Below, in pieces: positions 34,947-46,590 of a stretch of DNA of 64,000 nucleotides (its first letter is position 1; every line of letters starts with the position of its first letter). A program made the translations under genes and the position numbers. Source of the stretch: Symsagittifera roscoffensis (lineage: Eukaryota > Xenacoelomorpha > Acoela > Convolutidae); assembly GCF_963678635.1 (NCBI RefSeq), contig NC_087067.1:21585547-21649546 (forward strand), in the 5' to 3' direction. Below the pieces are notes generated by a model. It was not told the origin of the DNA, searched no databases, and was given only the letters and a program-made list of their open reading frames with translations.

Positions 34947-35205
34947 TTGACACTCAAAAAGACTCCCAGTTTTGGGTCAAGCTTCCCCAATTAAGACAAT
35001 TATCTCATGATTTGCAAACAACATCGTCAACTTCAAAAACACATTAGCAGCAAAACATAGATTTACAGGCACAATAACACTCGTGCCACATTGAAGCGAA
35101 GCGGAGCAAGCGGTCATTACTCGTCAATGCTGCGTTTGACGTTAGCGTTCTGACTTGCTATTTGTTCAGTCTCTTAAAAAAATGGTCTGTTAACATCGTA
35201 ATTAG
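34947..35205. other. Spacer ending in a repeat shared with 40769-40803
   Basis: No gene is visible. The right end (35163-35205: 'gttcagtctcttaaaaaa', then 'gtctgttaaca') closely matches 40769-40803, where the same sequence runs uninterrupted into the repeat at 40808. This marks the left flank of the NL3 insertion. Confidence 0.6.
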
Positions 35206-35335
35206 CCTAATTGTTGTGATAAACTTATTTAATAGATATATGCTCTAGAGATAAATCTAAAAACGCTTTATTGAACGGAAAAAATGGCAAAGTCTTGCTG
35301 CTCTAGGTGTTGGAGGTGAAGATTTATGGTGCAGT

Positions 35336-35931
35336 TTGTTGGCGCAAGCTCTTTTCGTGGCCATCAACGCATCCCCTAGAAATTTTCAACGAAAAATATT
35401 CACCATCCAGACATCAGTAGGAGGATTGAGTATCAACCCTGCCACAAAAAAGAACTACCAGTCGATCCAGAAGAACGAAGACAAACTTATTCTGTGGCAC
35501 GACTTGATAAACAATACTGTGTCCCCCACCACAGCAACAGTTGGAAACCTTGTTCAATAGAAATACTTCTTTGGATTCTCCACGGACTGCGTCACCGGAT
35601 CGCAGCAATAGTATACAAAAAACGAACCAACACCACAGACATATTCAAAAGATTGAGAACCTTGGACATCCTCATTATTCCAGTAAAAAAGTTATTATCC
35701 ACAAGAAAGAGAAAGAACAACAGAATCTTGCGAGATTCGAGGCAAATTCACCCGTCTTTGATCCTTGAAGAAAGACTAATCAGAACCATCTACAGAAGTA
35801 GAAATAACTTGAAAAAATTAGTCCTGAAGAAACGATCAAAGTCTGCTACGAAGAAGGCAAAGAAACAGTCAACGTCGAAGCGAAGGCAGAAAAAGAACAG
35901 CAAAAAACAAAAAGTAGGAAGCTTTTTCTGA
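35336..35931 (+). pseudogene. NL3 upstream ORF: basic protein with 'LWHDLINN' signature
   Basis: The frame starting at 35336 reads 'KLILWHDLINNTVSP' near its end, then shifts into the 35494-35931 frame. That frame continues with 'LRHRIAAIVYKKR', 'DIFKRL' and a C-terminal third rich in Lys/Arg (e.g. 'KKRSKSATKKAKKQ'). The high positive charge suggests RNA binding. It sits upstream of the PHD ORF1, where most CR1 elements have only 5' UTR. I do not recognise the family with certainty. Confidence 0.5.
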
Positions 35932-35940
35932 AATTACAAG

Positions 35941-36131
35941 GGTAGCTTCTTGGGACTTAATTGTCTTAGAGCGGCCCAGTAATAATCAGATTAGGGCTGA
36001 ATGTTTTTGAAGGAGAAATTACGGGGTAGCTTCTTGAGACTTCAGTATCTCAGTGCGGCCCAGTAATTTTCGTGAAGTTCATTTCACTAGGTAGCTTCTT
36101 GAGACTTAAGTGTCTTAGAGCGGCCTGATAA
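35941..36131 (+). repeat. Three 5'-UTR subrepeats of NL3
   Basis: Units of about 42 bp start at 35941, 36025 and 36090. Each reads GGTAGCTTCTTG, then 'gactt.ag' and 'ctcag/ttagagcggcc'. They end 13 bases before the ORF1 ATG at 36145. Such subrepeats often act as promoter or enhancer units in non-LTR elements. Confidence 0.8.
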
Positions 36132-36144
36132 AATCAACCTTAAT

Positions 36145-36960
36145 ATGCCTCCAAAACTGAAAACTAGAGGTAAAGGTACTGAATCTGTGAGTGAAATGGA
36201 CGCTTGGAAATGTAAAACGTGCAAAAAGACCTCTGGTAACATCGAAGATAAAGTAATGGAGTGTGATAAATGTCATAAACACTTTTGTACAACATGCATA
36301 AATATGCCTGACCAAGTCTACGATTACATGTGTCAAGCTGAAGTCATCTGGTGTTGCAGTTCCTGCACACCGAAGGTGAAACTTCTAATTGAAGCTGACA
36401 AGAATCTGGAACCGGATACACTACGGAGCGATCTGGACAAAACAATGGCGAACCTAAATCACAAGATGAACGACTTCTACAAGTTTGTAGCAGGACCAAG
36501 AGCCGTGAATCAAACTGAACAGAAACCATGGGACCTGGCCCAACAACCGAAAATCAAGCCACTAAAAGAAATTATAATGGAAGCATCTGAAGAGCAAAAA
36601 AGAGAAGAAGAAGACTACAAAAGAAGAAAAAAGAACTTAATAATTTAAAAAGCACCTGAGAGTACCCACCAAGATGGACATAACAGAAAGGTAGAAGACA
36701 AACAACTGATAGAAACATTTCTAGCATCGGTCGAAATGGGAAACAAAACAGCCACAATTTCGTCCGACTTGGGAAGAAGAACGATGAAGCCACGACGAAC
36801 AGACCACTGCTAGTATCATTTGATAACGAAAAAGATGTAAACGAGATAATGAAAAACTTGAATAAATTAAAAGATGCCAAATAGAAAATCAAAAATCTGC
36901 GGATTGGCTCAGACAGGAGTCTCAAGGAACGAGACGAAGTCAAAAGATTGATAGCATAGG
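36145..36960 (+). pseudogene. NL3 ORF1: PHD-like zinc finger protein
   Basis: The first 167 codons (36145-36648) are intact. A short basic N-terminus leads into 'WKCKTCKK', 'MECDKCHKHFCTTC' and 'WCCSSC', a PHD/RING-like zinc-binding array with Cys where PHD fingers usually have His. An acidic/basic helical segment ('EEQKREEEDYKRRKK') follows. After the stop, the frame can be followed with shifts to about 36960 ('FLASVEMGNK', 'SDRSLKERDEVKR'), resembling the nucleic-acid-binding part of CR1 ORF1 proteins. Confidence 0.7.
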
Positions 36961-37059
36961 CAAAAAACTTAAACGAAATGGAACAAGGAGACTACGTGCA
37001 CCTCGTGAGGGGGTTGCAAATAATGAGAATGAAGAAAAAACCTCAAATCGGTCTTTATT

Positions 37060-39868
37060 AATCTGGTACACAACTATAGACACATTAAATCAAAACAAAC
37101 TGCACGAAATCACGTGGAGAACGAATCAAGAAAAATGCAAGCCTGATTTCATCGCTCTAGTGGAAGGCAAACCGAAAAATTCTCGCGCAGAATGGAATCC
37201 AGTATGGCATAAAATCCAATACTTTAGCATAGAATCAAAAAATATGAACCCATTTGATCCAGGACGCGGAATTTTAGTTTATATTAATGAAAACACTGAC
37301 CACACCTTGAGCACAAATAATTCTTCTTTCTGTGAAAACTTGTTTTTAAAAATTAAAATTGGCAGGAACATCATCAACTTTGGTGTATTGTATGGAAGTC
37401 CAAACTCAACTAAGGAAAATAACCACCAACTAAAAATTTTGATCGCCAATGTGAACGAAACACAGTCAAATGACTCAACACTAGTAGTGGGAGACACAAA
37501 TCTACCACAGATAGATTGGGAGGCCATGAGTACATTAAAAGATGAAAATAGCACTGAGTTCACCTTTATAGAGGCAATAAAAGACGCACTACTAACACAA
37601 CATATCAAAGAGCCTACAAGAGTAACTGGCAGAGGCAAAGCATCACTGCTTGATGTTGTGATGTCAGATATAGTCTTAAAAGATCTAGACATCACGTTAG
37701 AGGCGCCAATCGGAAAAAGTGACCACGTCCTTGTCAAGATAGATGTGCCAGTAAACAGGGTTAAAACGAAATGTAAAAACCGCAGAAACTATGAAAAAGG
37801 AGACTACCACGGGATGAGAAACCATCTAGTTGACCCAAACGTTCAGTTAAATACATGGGAAAAACTGAAGAAATTCATGAAAGAGTTAGTCGAAAAATTC
37901 GTGCCTTTAATTAAGATACGCAGCAGTGGCAACCAAATGCCGCTAGCAAGGGCGGTGCGAATGAAGATAAAAGAAAAAAAGAAAGCCTGGAAAACATTCA
38001 AAAATTATCAAACAGCCGACAATTTAACCAAATATAAAACCAAACGAAATGTAGTTAGATCTGCCACGCGATCGGAGGCACTCACACGCGAAAAAAATAT
38101 ATCATCAGAAGTTAAAACTAATCCGAAAAAGTTCTGGAGTTACATGCGCCAAAAAACTACCATAAGAGAAGCAATCACCGCTTTAATAAAACCAAATGGT
38201 ATGCTAACTGACACAGACGACGATAAGGCAGAAGTGCTCTCAAACTTCTTTTCATCGATTTTCACTGACGAACCCCCGGGGTAACTGGGAGATCAGCCCT
38301 CCACCAACCGCCAGCATTGATGACAACCTAGAGCTGACAATGAATGACATTTGAGAAGAACTCAATCGGTTAGTCACTTCAAAGTGGCCTGGACCAGATG
38401 GAATTCATCCTAGGGTCCTATTTGAATTACGAAAAATCATCTTAAAACCAATTTTGATTATTTTCCAAACCTCTTGACAGACAAACAATTTACCCGAAGA
38501 CTGGAAGTTGGCTAACATTTCTGCAATATTTAAAAAAAGGTTAAAAATCGATGGCGGATAACTATAAACCAATCAGTTTAACAGCAATATGTTGCAAGTT
38601 ATTCAAAAAGTTCGTTCGAAAGCATTTAATGGATCATTTCAATGAAAAAGGGCTAATAACAAATGCTCAATACGGTTTTCGATCTGGACGTTCACTGAAC
38701 TTACAACTCCTGAAAGTAATTGATGACTTCACCAGGGCAATGGACAAACATGAAAATGTCGACGTGATATACTTGGACTTCAAAAAAGCCTTCGATTTGG
38801 TACCACACAAAAGACTAATCGGATTTCTTAGACAGTATGGAGTAACTGGAAGAACCTTGAACTGGATAACAGACTTTCTTTCGGGACGACAACAGAGAGT
38901 GGTAATCAACGATTCAAGATCCTCCTGCCAGCCAGTAAAAAGAGGGATACCCCAGGGTTCAGTACTCGGCCCAGTACTGTTTTTGATATTTATCAACACA
39001 ATGCTGGACAAAATAGCGTCAAAAATATATCTGTTTGCTGACGATGCGAAATTATACCGTCATATTGAAGACAAATCGGATGTAACACACATATATGAAG
39101 ATTTACAATCAGTAGAAACTTGGTCAGGCCAAAGTCTTTTTTCCTTTAATATCGACAAATGTGTTCACATGACAATAGGAACCAAGAAATTGGATATGGA
39201 GGGATTTATAAAATCAATGGCGAAAACATTAAGGAAGTGCAACTCGAAAAAGACTTGGGTATCTGGCTTGACAACAAACTGACATTCGAAACACACATCA
39301 CTTAAAAAGCCAATAAGGCAAACAGCATGATAGAAGTAATTAAGAAAAGCTTCACTAAAGTCAAGAAACAAGTATTTTTAAACATCTACAAATGCTTGTT
39401 ACAGCCATACCTTGAATTTGCGAACTTAATCTGGCACCCAAGACTGATCAAGCATCAAAAGATCTTGGAAAACGTACAAAGAAGAGCGACGCGTCTAGTT
39501 AGCGGTATGAAAAATCTATCCTATTACGAACGCCTTAAAGAACTGATTCTATCATCGCTGGAATACAGAAGGAAAAGAGGGAAAATGATAGAAATGTATA
39601 AAATATGCTATGTTTGTATGATAGAAATGCCACTGCGGGACCATTCGAGCAAAATGACAGGGATTCTAGAGGTAACGCATGTAAAGTAGTAGTACGTAAA
39701 GCAAATCTAGAATCGCGAAAAAATTTCTTCACGATAAGAGCACCTCTCGACTGGAACAATCTGCCACAGGAAACAGTGCAAAGCAAGACCATCGACGAAT
39801 TCAAGTGGAAACTGGACAAACATTGGAAATCGATTGGAATTGACATGTACGAATTCGAACGGAGATAG
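37060..39868 (+). pseudogene. NL3 ORF2: APE endonuclease and reverse transcriptase
   Basis: The 374-codon frame 37160-38284 holds the endonuclease: 'CKPDFIALVEG', 'GRGILVYI', 'LVVGDTNLPQIDW', 'SLLDVVMSD' and 'GKSDHVLV'. It continues into the RT linker. RT motifs follow in 38551-39282: 'YKPISLTAI', 'YLDFKKAFDLV', 'RGIPQGSVLGPVLF' and 'LFADDAKLY' (catalytic Asp pair intact). The thumb/tail is in 39327-39868 ('YLEFANLIWHPR', 'RRATRLV', 'PLDWNNLP'). Breaks lie near 38284-38550 (stops), 39230-39310 and 39685. Confidence 0.85.
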
Positions 39869-39952
39869 GAAAAAAAAACATTTGGAATGACCACACGAGG
39901 CACTGCCTAATGGTCATTAAAACGTGACTTGACTAGACTTGACTTGCAAGCA

Positions 39953-40180
39953 CCATTTTGCCTTTCAAGCTAAAGCTTCAAAAAAGAACCTCGATATCAA
40001 AAAATTCTAGATGAACAACTCAAACTTCTTTTCTATTTAGTTACTCAGACCCCATTGAAAATGATCTTTCAAATTTTGATAAATTTTGGAACCAGGCACT
40101 TGCTATACATCCCGAACATAGCATGGCAAGCTGACCGAGAACAAAATGAGATGGTAGCCGCAAAAAAAAACTTGAGACCA
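39953..40180 (+). repeat. Direct repeat, copy 1 (right part)
   Basis: This repeats almost base for base at 40808-41035 ('ttttgcctttcaagctaaag' through 'aaaaacttgagacc'). The left part of this copy lies at 35163-35205 and has been separated by NL3. Confidence 0.9.
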
Positions 40181-40807
40181 AAGAAATCGTTTTGTTTATG
40201 AAGTTCAATTTGAGGAAAACATGCATTTAACAACATGAGTTTTATTTGCATTCCTACACGAAGACGAAGCTGAGCTATGCACCATTTATGATACAAGTGA
40301 TACAATCACAAGGTCGTTAATGGCCCATATTCCGCCAACATCAGAATTCAAAAATGAGAACAGCTGTGTTAACAATTGCGGGAAACACCCTTGAGAAACA
40401 CGATCTTGAGACCAACTGCTATTCGCACATGGCCCACAAAAATTCATGACAGAGAATTCCAAGGTAACAAAAGCCAGAGAGAGCAAGAAATTCAAGATCA
40501 AGCGAACTACTCTCCAGTTGATTACAGGCAATCAGGTCGAAAGTATCACAGTAACCGAGGTTACAATCAGGAGTCCCTTCATTACATTATTCAGTCAAAA
40601 TCCTCGGAATTTTCTAGATTAGGAAAAGATAATGATAAAAAAAGGAGATGATTAGCGTTGATGTGTTTAAAATTAAACTCGACAAGGGTTACGTGTGCCA
40701 GTCGGTCATATTTGGAAGTTTGACCTTGAGAAATGTTTAGTCTTGATTTTGGGATGAAATGCAATTTTGTTCAGTCTCTTAAAAAACTGTCTGTTAACGT
40801 CATAGGC
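40181..40807. other. Unassigned spacer
   Basis: The spacer contains a SINE-like tail motif at 40254-40295 and the left block of the duplicated sequence at 40769-40803. Short open frames here show no recognisable domain. Confidence 0.5.
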
Positions 40808-41035
40808 AACATTTTGCCTTTCAAGCTAAAGCTTCGAAAAAGCACCTCGATAGCAAAAAATTCTAGATGAACAACTCAAGCTTCTCTTCTATTTAGTTAC
40901 TCAGACCCCATTGAAAATGATCTTTCAAATTTTGATAAATTTTGGAACCAGGCACTTGCTATACATCCCGAACATAACATGGCAAGCTGACCGAGAAAAA
41001 AATGAGACGGTAGCCGCAAAAAAAAACTTGAGACC
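40769..41035 (+). repeat. Direct repeat, copy 2 (unsplit, truncated by an LTR)
   Basis: The copy is continuous from 'gttcagtctctta' to 'cttgagacc' and stops exactly where the LTR begins at 41036. The sister copy continues past this point ('gagaccaaagaaatcg'), which independently fixes the LTR border. Confidence 0.88.
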
Positions 41036-41922
41036 TGTAACATTCGCCCAAATACTACACAGCGACGGAGCGTAGAAAAAGTACCTATTAACGACTGGCA
41101 GGCGTCAGTTACCTTAATCCTACTCGTTTTTCACCGTCTCGACCTTGCCAGTTGATTTTCTGGTCTGCTTAGGGCTAAGCAAAAAGTTAGTAATTCTTAG
41201 GCCATCAGTCAAACGACTTTTGATCAGCTTTCGTTTACATGCGAACACAACCACATAGCTGAGTCTCGGATCCTCAGACTACGTGATTGCCATTAAAAAC
41301 ACGGCTCGAACAACCTATTTTAAAATGTTTTTGTGTGACAGTTCTATATTAAATCCATTGGAGATGGATTGACCCTTTCCTCTTTCTAGCTACTCATATT
41401 CTAAAATATCAAATAATACTGGTGTTAATTCAGAGTTTTACGACATCCAAGTAGCTACAAAGTCAGTCTTATATAGTCCCTTCACATAAAACAGTCTCTG
41501 GGGGACCAAGCCTCCGCTCCAGTAATCTTCCTGAGATAACGTTCTTATCTTTTCCAATTTGTGGCACGGGAGGGTTCCGTGGAATATTCCTTCCCCATTG
41601 AAGCTTCCTTCTCCACTAATATCCACTGCTAAGAGTCTTATCGTGTGTTATTGCCACGATAAGAGGCTTCGTGTTTTTCGTCTCTTGTGCGACCGTTTTC
41701 CACAATATTTGTCGTTGTTCTGTTTTTTCGTCGTTTTTCGTCAAAATGGCCGTCTTTTTTTGTATTTTTGAGAAATATCCACTCTTCAATCGAAATTTTA
41801 AAAATAAAAATTCTAGAATATTCCTACCCTCCTTCGCAATACTTTTTGTTTAATAAGGACTTTATTCATCTTCTTTCGTGTCGCCGGAAGGTTGCGCTGC
41901 GTCAATCTGGCAGAATGGCACA
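41036..41922 (-). repeat. 3' LTR of giant Gypsy copy 1
   Basis: In minus orientation it begins near 41922 (TGTGCC or TGCC, just after TTGTCCGGGGAG) and ends GGGCGAATGTTACA at 41036. Aligned blocks shared with the LTR at 50398-51291 include 'aaccttccg', 'aaacggccattttg', 'aacagaacaac', 'gacggtgaaaa' and the terminal 14-mer. An AATAAA lies at 41866-41861. A 10-bp-stem hairpin sits at 41636-41664. Confidence 0.78.
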
Positions 41923-42693
41923 CACTCCCCGGACAAGTCCCTATCAATGTCCCCATTGATCGCATAACACCGGGTTATCGTCAAGTAGTGTTCCAGTTCT
42001 CTGTAATCAACCATACAAATCGCATAAGAAAATGAAATTTATCTACTCCACCTCAACTCACTACGTATTCACAAATGGCATCATACTACATTTCACTGCC
42101 TTTCAACTTTTTCACAAAATTTGCACCATGAGGAGTGTCTTAGATAAAATTTCTTTTCTGACTACTTACGTCATCTTGCCATAAAACTTCTTTTCGCTTT
42201 TTGTGATTAAAAAGTGGGACGTGGCACGGCCACGCACCCGTTAAAATTAACTTAACATCACTCACCAAGTATAATCAGTTATTTATGCGGTCCTTTCAAT
42301 ATTAAAACTAAGAAACTCTGTGGCTAGGAAAGTGATTGAGTTACTCACCCTTCTCAAGCGAGTTTACTCAAACTCACCATGTCGCCACACAGTGAATTGT
42401 GTCTTACACAGGTTAAAAACTTCAGTCATATTTAAATAGGTAAATATACTCACCTATGTTCTATATATACATAAATAGTACAACTAAAATTCTCTTTCAA
42501 CAATTTTAACAATTGCAACATTTTTCAGAGTTTGGTTTGACCAAACTAAATCAAAACAAAAAGTTTAACAAGTTCAATAATCAAAACTTGGTTGATTGGT
42601 TCAAGTTTTAACACACAAAGACAATCAAGTTTTTTTTCTCCTTCTCTTCTCTTCTTTGCTCACGTCTTCACTTGTTCTCTTCGTTCATAATCT
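41923..42693 (-). other. 3' untranslated region of giant Gypsy copy 1
   Basis: About 770 bp lies between the last accessory stop codon and the LTR, AT-richer than the coding part. At its LTR-proximal end (41924-41935, minus strand) is TTGTCCGGGGAG, the expected site of the polypurine tract that primes plus-strand DNA. No gene is visible. Confidence 0.55.
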
Positions 42694-45600
42694 TCACTCC
42701 ATCGCTTCTCCATCCTGATCTTCAGTTTCGCTGTCTTCTAATACTTTCTCCAACATGTCCATGGAGTTGCGGGCCGTGCCCCAACTCTCCTGTTCCAACA
42801 GCCTCGGTTTGCAACAAGGTAGCAAGTCCACTTTCACCTTTTGCTCCCGGTTCCTGCAAAAGCTGTTGTGAAGACATAGGCTCACATTTCTTTCTAGGTC
42901 AGCTCTTAAGACCTCTTTCTTCTCATCTTCAGTTACACAAGGCGCTCCAGCTACCCGCTTCACTGCCGTGGTGACCGCGTTTCTGTGCGTCAGGAATGCT
43001 CTCTTATAGGCTCCTGGTCCTATATCTAGCTGGAAAGATTGATAGGCTTCCGTGTTCCTCGACATGTGACGCTTCGCGCGTTCATACATCCATGATGTCA
43101 TCACTGCACGGAACCAAGGCATCAATCTTTGCCTTGACCATATTCTTTCAATGGCTTTGGGTATTCTCAGAACCTTGCAGGTGGTTCTGAAAAGATCCAA
43201 TTCACGACTCATCTTCACCTTGCTCAGCTGCTCAGGAGTCGGCACGGCCGTCTCCTGTTCACTCGTGTCCGCGTTAGCCTCCAACCATCTCACTGCCAGC
43301 ATGGCACTAACCACCACGATTGACACCTGTTGATTCTGATCGGGCAACCCCGTAGAGTACAACTCCTCCACGTCCCATACGAGCATCAGATTCCCGCGTT
43401 TGGGGTACCACAACGTCTGCGCCAAGCAGTGGCAAGGATACTCCCCATGGGTTCTCACAATGTTCCTTCGGGTACGATACCCTGAGGCTCCCAGCAACGG
43501 TTCCACCTCCATCAGAATTCTGTGTAAGTCGTCTTTCTCTTCTATGGTGGGGAATTCAGTGGGTAACGCTCCACTCGCTTTCTGCTTCTGGAACTCACTC
43601 ACATCACCTTCGTTCGATCTCAGGAACTCTTCGCCCACTACGTCTTGCAACTCGCCTTCAGATCTCTTCGGGACTGCCCGGAAGATCTTTGCTTACAAAT
43701 CATATGACCTCTCCGACATTCTGGCCAACCTCACGCACTTTGGCACAGAGAAAAGTTGGTCAATCAACACCTGCTGTGTCCTCGCATCCATCGCCACCAT
43801 GTGTGTAGGATACCTACTACTGCAATATGGTGCGGAGCTTGAACCCACCAGATATTTTGAACCAGTAGGTTTATGATAGGCTTCACTATCTTTCAGATTC
43901 ATTTCGTTCTCCAGAGCTTCTCGCCAGCCTCCGATCTTCTGCTCTGTCTGCAATGCTTCCACGCTGAGGGACGTCACTAGCTCATGGGCGCGCTCCAGGC
44001 GCTCAAGCGATTCTATCGAACTCGTCATGCTACAAAACCCCAAGGCTGTGGTCAAGTTTACATCCGTCACCCCATGACAATCCGCGACTAACTCTATTCC
44101 ACTCTTATCCGACATGCTCAATCTTCCGTACAATCGTGCCAGTTGTCGATGCTGCTCGCTCAGCGTAATCAAGCAGTGTCCCAAGTTGCAAACATGTCCT
44201 TCCATCCCACTATGTTGAGCCAAGCATGTACCTTGCTTCAACCAATTGCTCGATGGACCTTCCTCGGACAGCTCCGTGGATGGGTTGCTCTTCCGCTTCG
44301 TCAACCTCATGGCCAGCAGATGGTGTATCATGGCCAGATCATGTAGACTCGCGTCATCATCCAGGTCTAACGTGATATCAGCCGTCATGTCCCAGATTAA
44401 ACCGGCGTTAGGATGAGGACACCAAGAAGGCTTCATGAGTTCCCACATCGTTACTAGACTGGTTTTCAAGGGACCGTCCCAAGAACCACAATCAAAACTC
44501 ACCTGCCCCCCAAGCCCGGGAACCGAGGGTTCGACCACTCGTTGTTCCAAGATAATTCCCAGCTTGGGTTGTTCGACCATCAACATTCCAGTTTCTTTAA
44601 TCCGTTCAACCCAGAAATTGAGTACTAAGACTTGCTCATAGTCGAAGTACGCTTCCCTGGCTTCTTCATTCACGAAGGGATTATACGCCATCCCCGGTAT
44701 GCCAGACACATATTGGAACGACTTCAGTCTTCCTAGTGTTGCAAAGTCTTTTTGTCCCTTGACTGCTTCAATCAACTCCCTGCTCACTTTCAATTCTTTG
44801 TTGGAATATCTTCTCACTTCTTCCAACTTGCGATAGCTCTCCATGTCATTCGACTCCTCATTTGGTACAGTCAACGGCATATACTGATATAGCTCCAGGA
44901 GTGCCCTAAGGAAGTTCCTTTCGCAATCAACTCCCTTTTGCCGAATGATCTTTATACATTCTCCCAAAACAGGAGTGGGGATACGATCCACCACGAACCT
45001 GACAAAGCAAAGGGCATCCTTACACTTAGCCCATGCTATCGCAGAATCTTCTTTTGAAATCAACGCTCGCAGAGCTTCCATCAACTCCAGCTCCTGTTCC
45101 CGTGATTTCGAATCATTACTGGCTTCATATTCCGCCTTCTTGATGCCCATCATGCACCAAGCCAACCGTACTTGCAGATCGGTTCTCATGCAAGGATGAG
45201 CCAGGTACGCTGCCACCGTCGCAGGTGCATGCATCGTCTCGTCAAAGTATCTCTGGAGGGCCGCCCTCCAAGAATTTTCTAGTAGTTTTTCCAATCCGAT
45301 TTCGTTCGCTTCAGAGGACATTACCGTACCGTATTCTTTCCGATTTAAGTTTGAATTCTCCGTAAGCTCTTTCAGATATTCCTGCATGGCTCGCTTCTCG
45401 CTCCAAGCCATCAGGTGCCCTCTCGCGGAGTTTCTCGCTTTCAACATCTCCACATAACCCCCTGCTGGATCTCCCATGTGGACCGATTCCGGCACAGTGA
45501 CTCGACTGTACTCGACCACGTCGAGTTGTCCTTCCAGTTTCAACTTGGCCATGTTGGTCCGCGAGGGCCTGTAATCTTCAAGTCCTCCAGATCCACATTG

Positions 45601-46590
45601 ACTGATGATCTCCATTTCTAATTTAGTGTCTGCCAGGGTTCGTGCTGTTTTCTTTGATCTCACGGCTGTCGTGGTCAGACCTGCCAAGAGCATAGGGGGT
45701 ATCAGATTCTCTTTTTCTCCCCCTGTCAGTGTTGCACCATCTCCTTGCCCGCTCTCGCCTGAACAACCTGCGCTCGTTAAAGAGGCCACCACTGCGCTGG
45801 CTTTCGACTTCACCACTCTCGGGTTCACGGCTCGACTTCCTGTCCTCCCTTTTAGTCGCTTCAGCCCCTTCCTTGCTCGTCTGACAGGTAATTTCTTTGC
45901 AACCTGCTGATCATCGGCACTGTCTTCTGTTACTGACTCGGTCAGAACATCCGACTCCATGGAGTTCACTATTTTCTCCAGGACCTCACGCATGATGGGT
46001 TGGTTCAATCCCACCTTCATTATGGACTGCGTCCTATATCGTCGTATCACGTCCCATGATTTTTCCATGAAATTCACTCGGCTCCAGGTTGCCCCTGTCT
46101 TGCCTTCTAACTCACTTTGATATCTCTCCCATTCCTCTTCCGGCAGCGTACTCAGGAAGGATACCCTCATTGATTCTTCGATTTTTCTCCTCCTCGGTGA
46201 CTCATGGAGCAATCTTTGCGGATCCCTGCTTCGGCATTCTCTCGCCTGGCTTATTGGGTCCATCGGGGATAAGTCGGCCGACGCCTCCTTTGTAGGGGAC
46301 ATGAATGACGATGGCGTCATTAGTAATAGACTCCCATCGACTTCCCCATCGTCGTCTTTACTGAACCGGTATTCTAGCAAGTCTCTCTCCAACGCTTCTA
46401 GATCCGTCTCACCCGGTTTTCCCGTCTTTCCCTCGATGTCGTTATCGTTATCGTCCTGATCTATCAATTCATCATCACCTGCATCAGGTTTCGGCTGGGG
46501 TCCTGAAGGGCCTTGTCGTGTGTCTATGCCCGAGTCCGGCCGAGCCGGTACGGTCATGTCTCCTGCGTGATAAAACAATTCATCGTTCAC
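42694..46590 (-). pseudogene. Giant Gypsy accessory ORF of about 1,298 codons, unknown function
   Basis: One frame runs 46590-42694 with a single TAA at 43693-43695 (965 + 332 codons). The N-terminus is very acidic ('DDELIDQDDNDNDIEG'), followed by a basic patch ('RRARKGLKRLKGR') near residues 230-250. A long, mainly helical middle contains 'FDCGSWDGPL' and 'LIWDMTADITLDLDDDASLHDLAMIHHL'. Past the stop the frame stays coding-like and ends in an acidic tail. There is no transmembrane run or signal peptide, so it does not look like an envelope protein. I do not recognise the family. It overlaps the preceding ORF by 11 bases. Confidence 0.7.

Larger units (their letters stand above)
35206..39950 (+). 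mobile_element. CR1-type non-LTR retrotransposon (element NL3)
   Basis: Borders are inferred by comparison with the uninterrupted copy of the flanking repeat at 40769-41035. Contents in order are a basic ORF, three 5' subrepeats, a PHD-finger ORF1, endonuclease and RT, then a 3' end rich in 'gacttgactagactt'-type repeats (39920-39950). It is better preserved than NL2 but has several frame breaks. Confidence 0.78.

Noticed and set aside
34708-34953. Polyserine protein on the minus strand
   Set aside because: It is a translation of the (TAC)n microsatellite.
41438-41626. Minus-strand frame with 'IFHGTLP', resembling the CUB exon at 7828-8032
   Set aside because: It lies inside the LTR of giant copy 1, has no splice borders or CUB closing strand, and the likeness is limited to a few residues.
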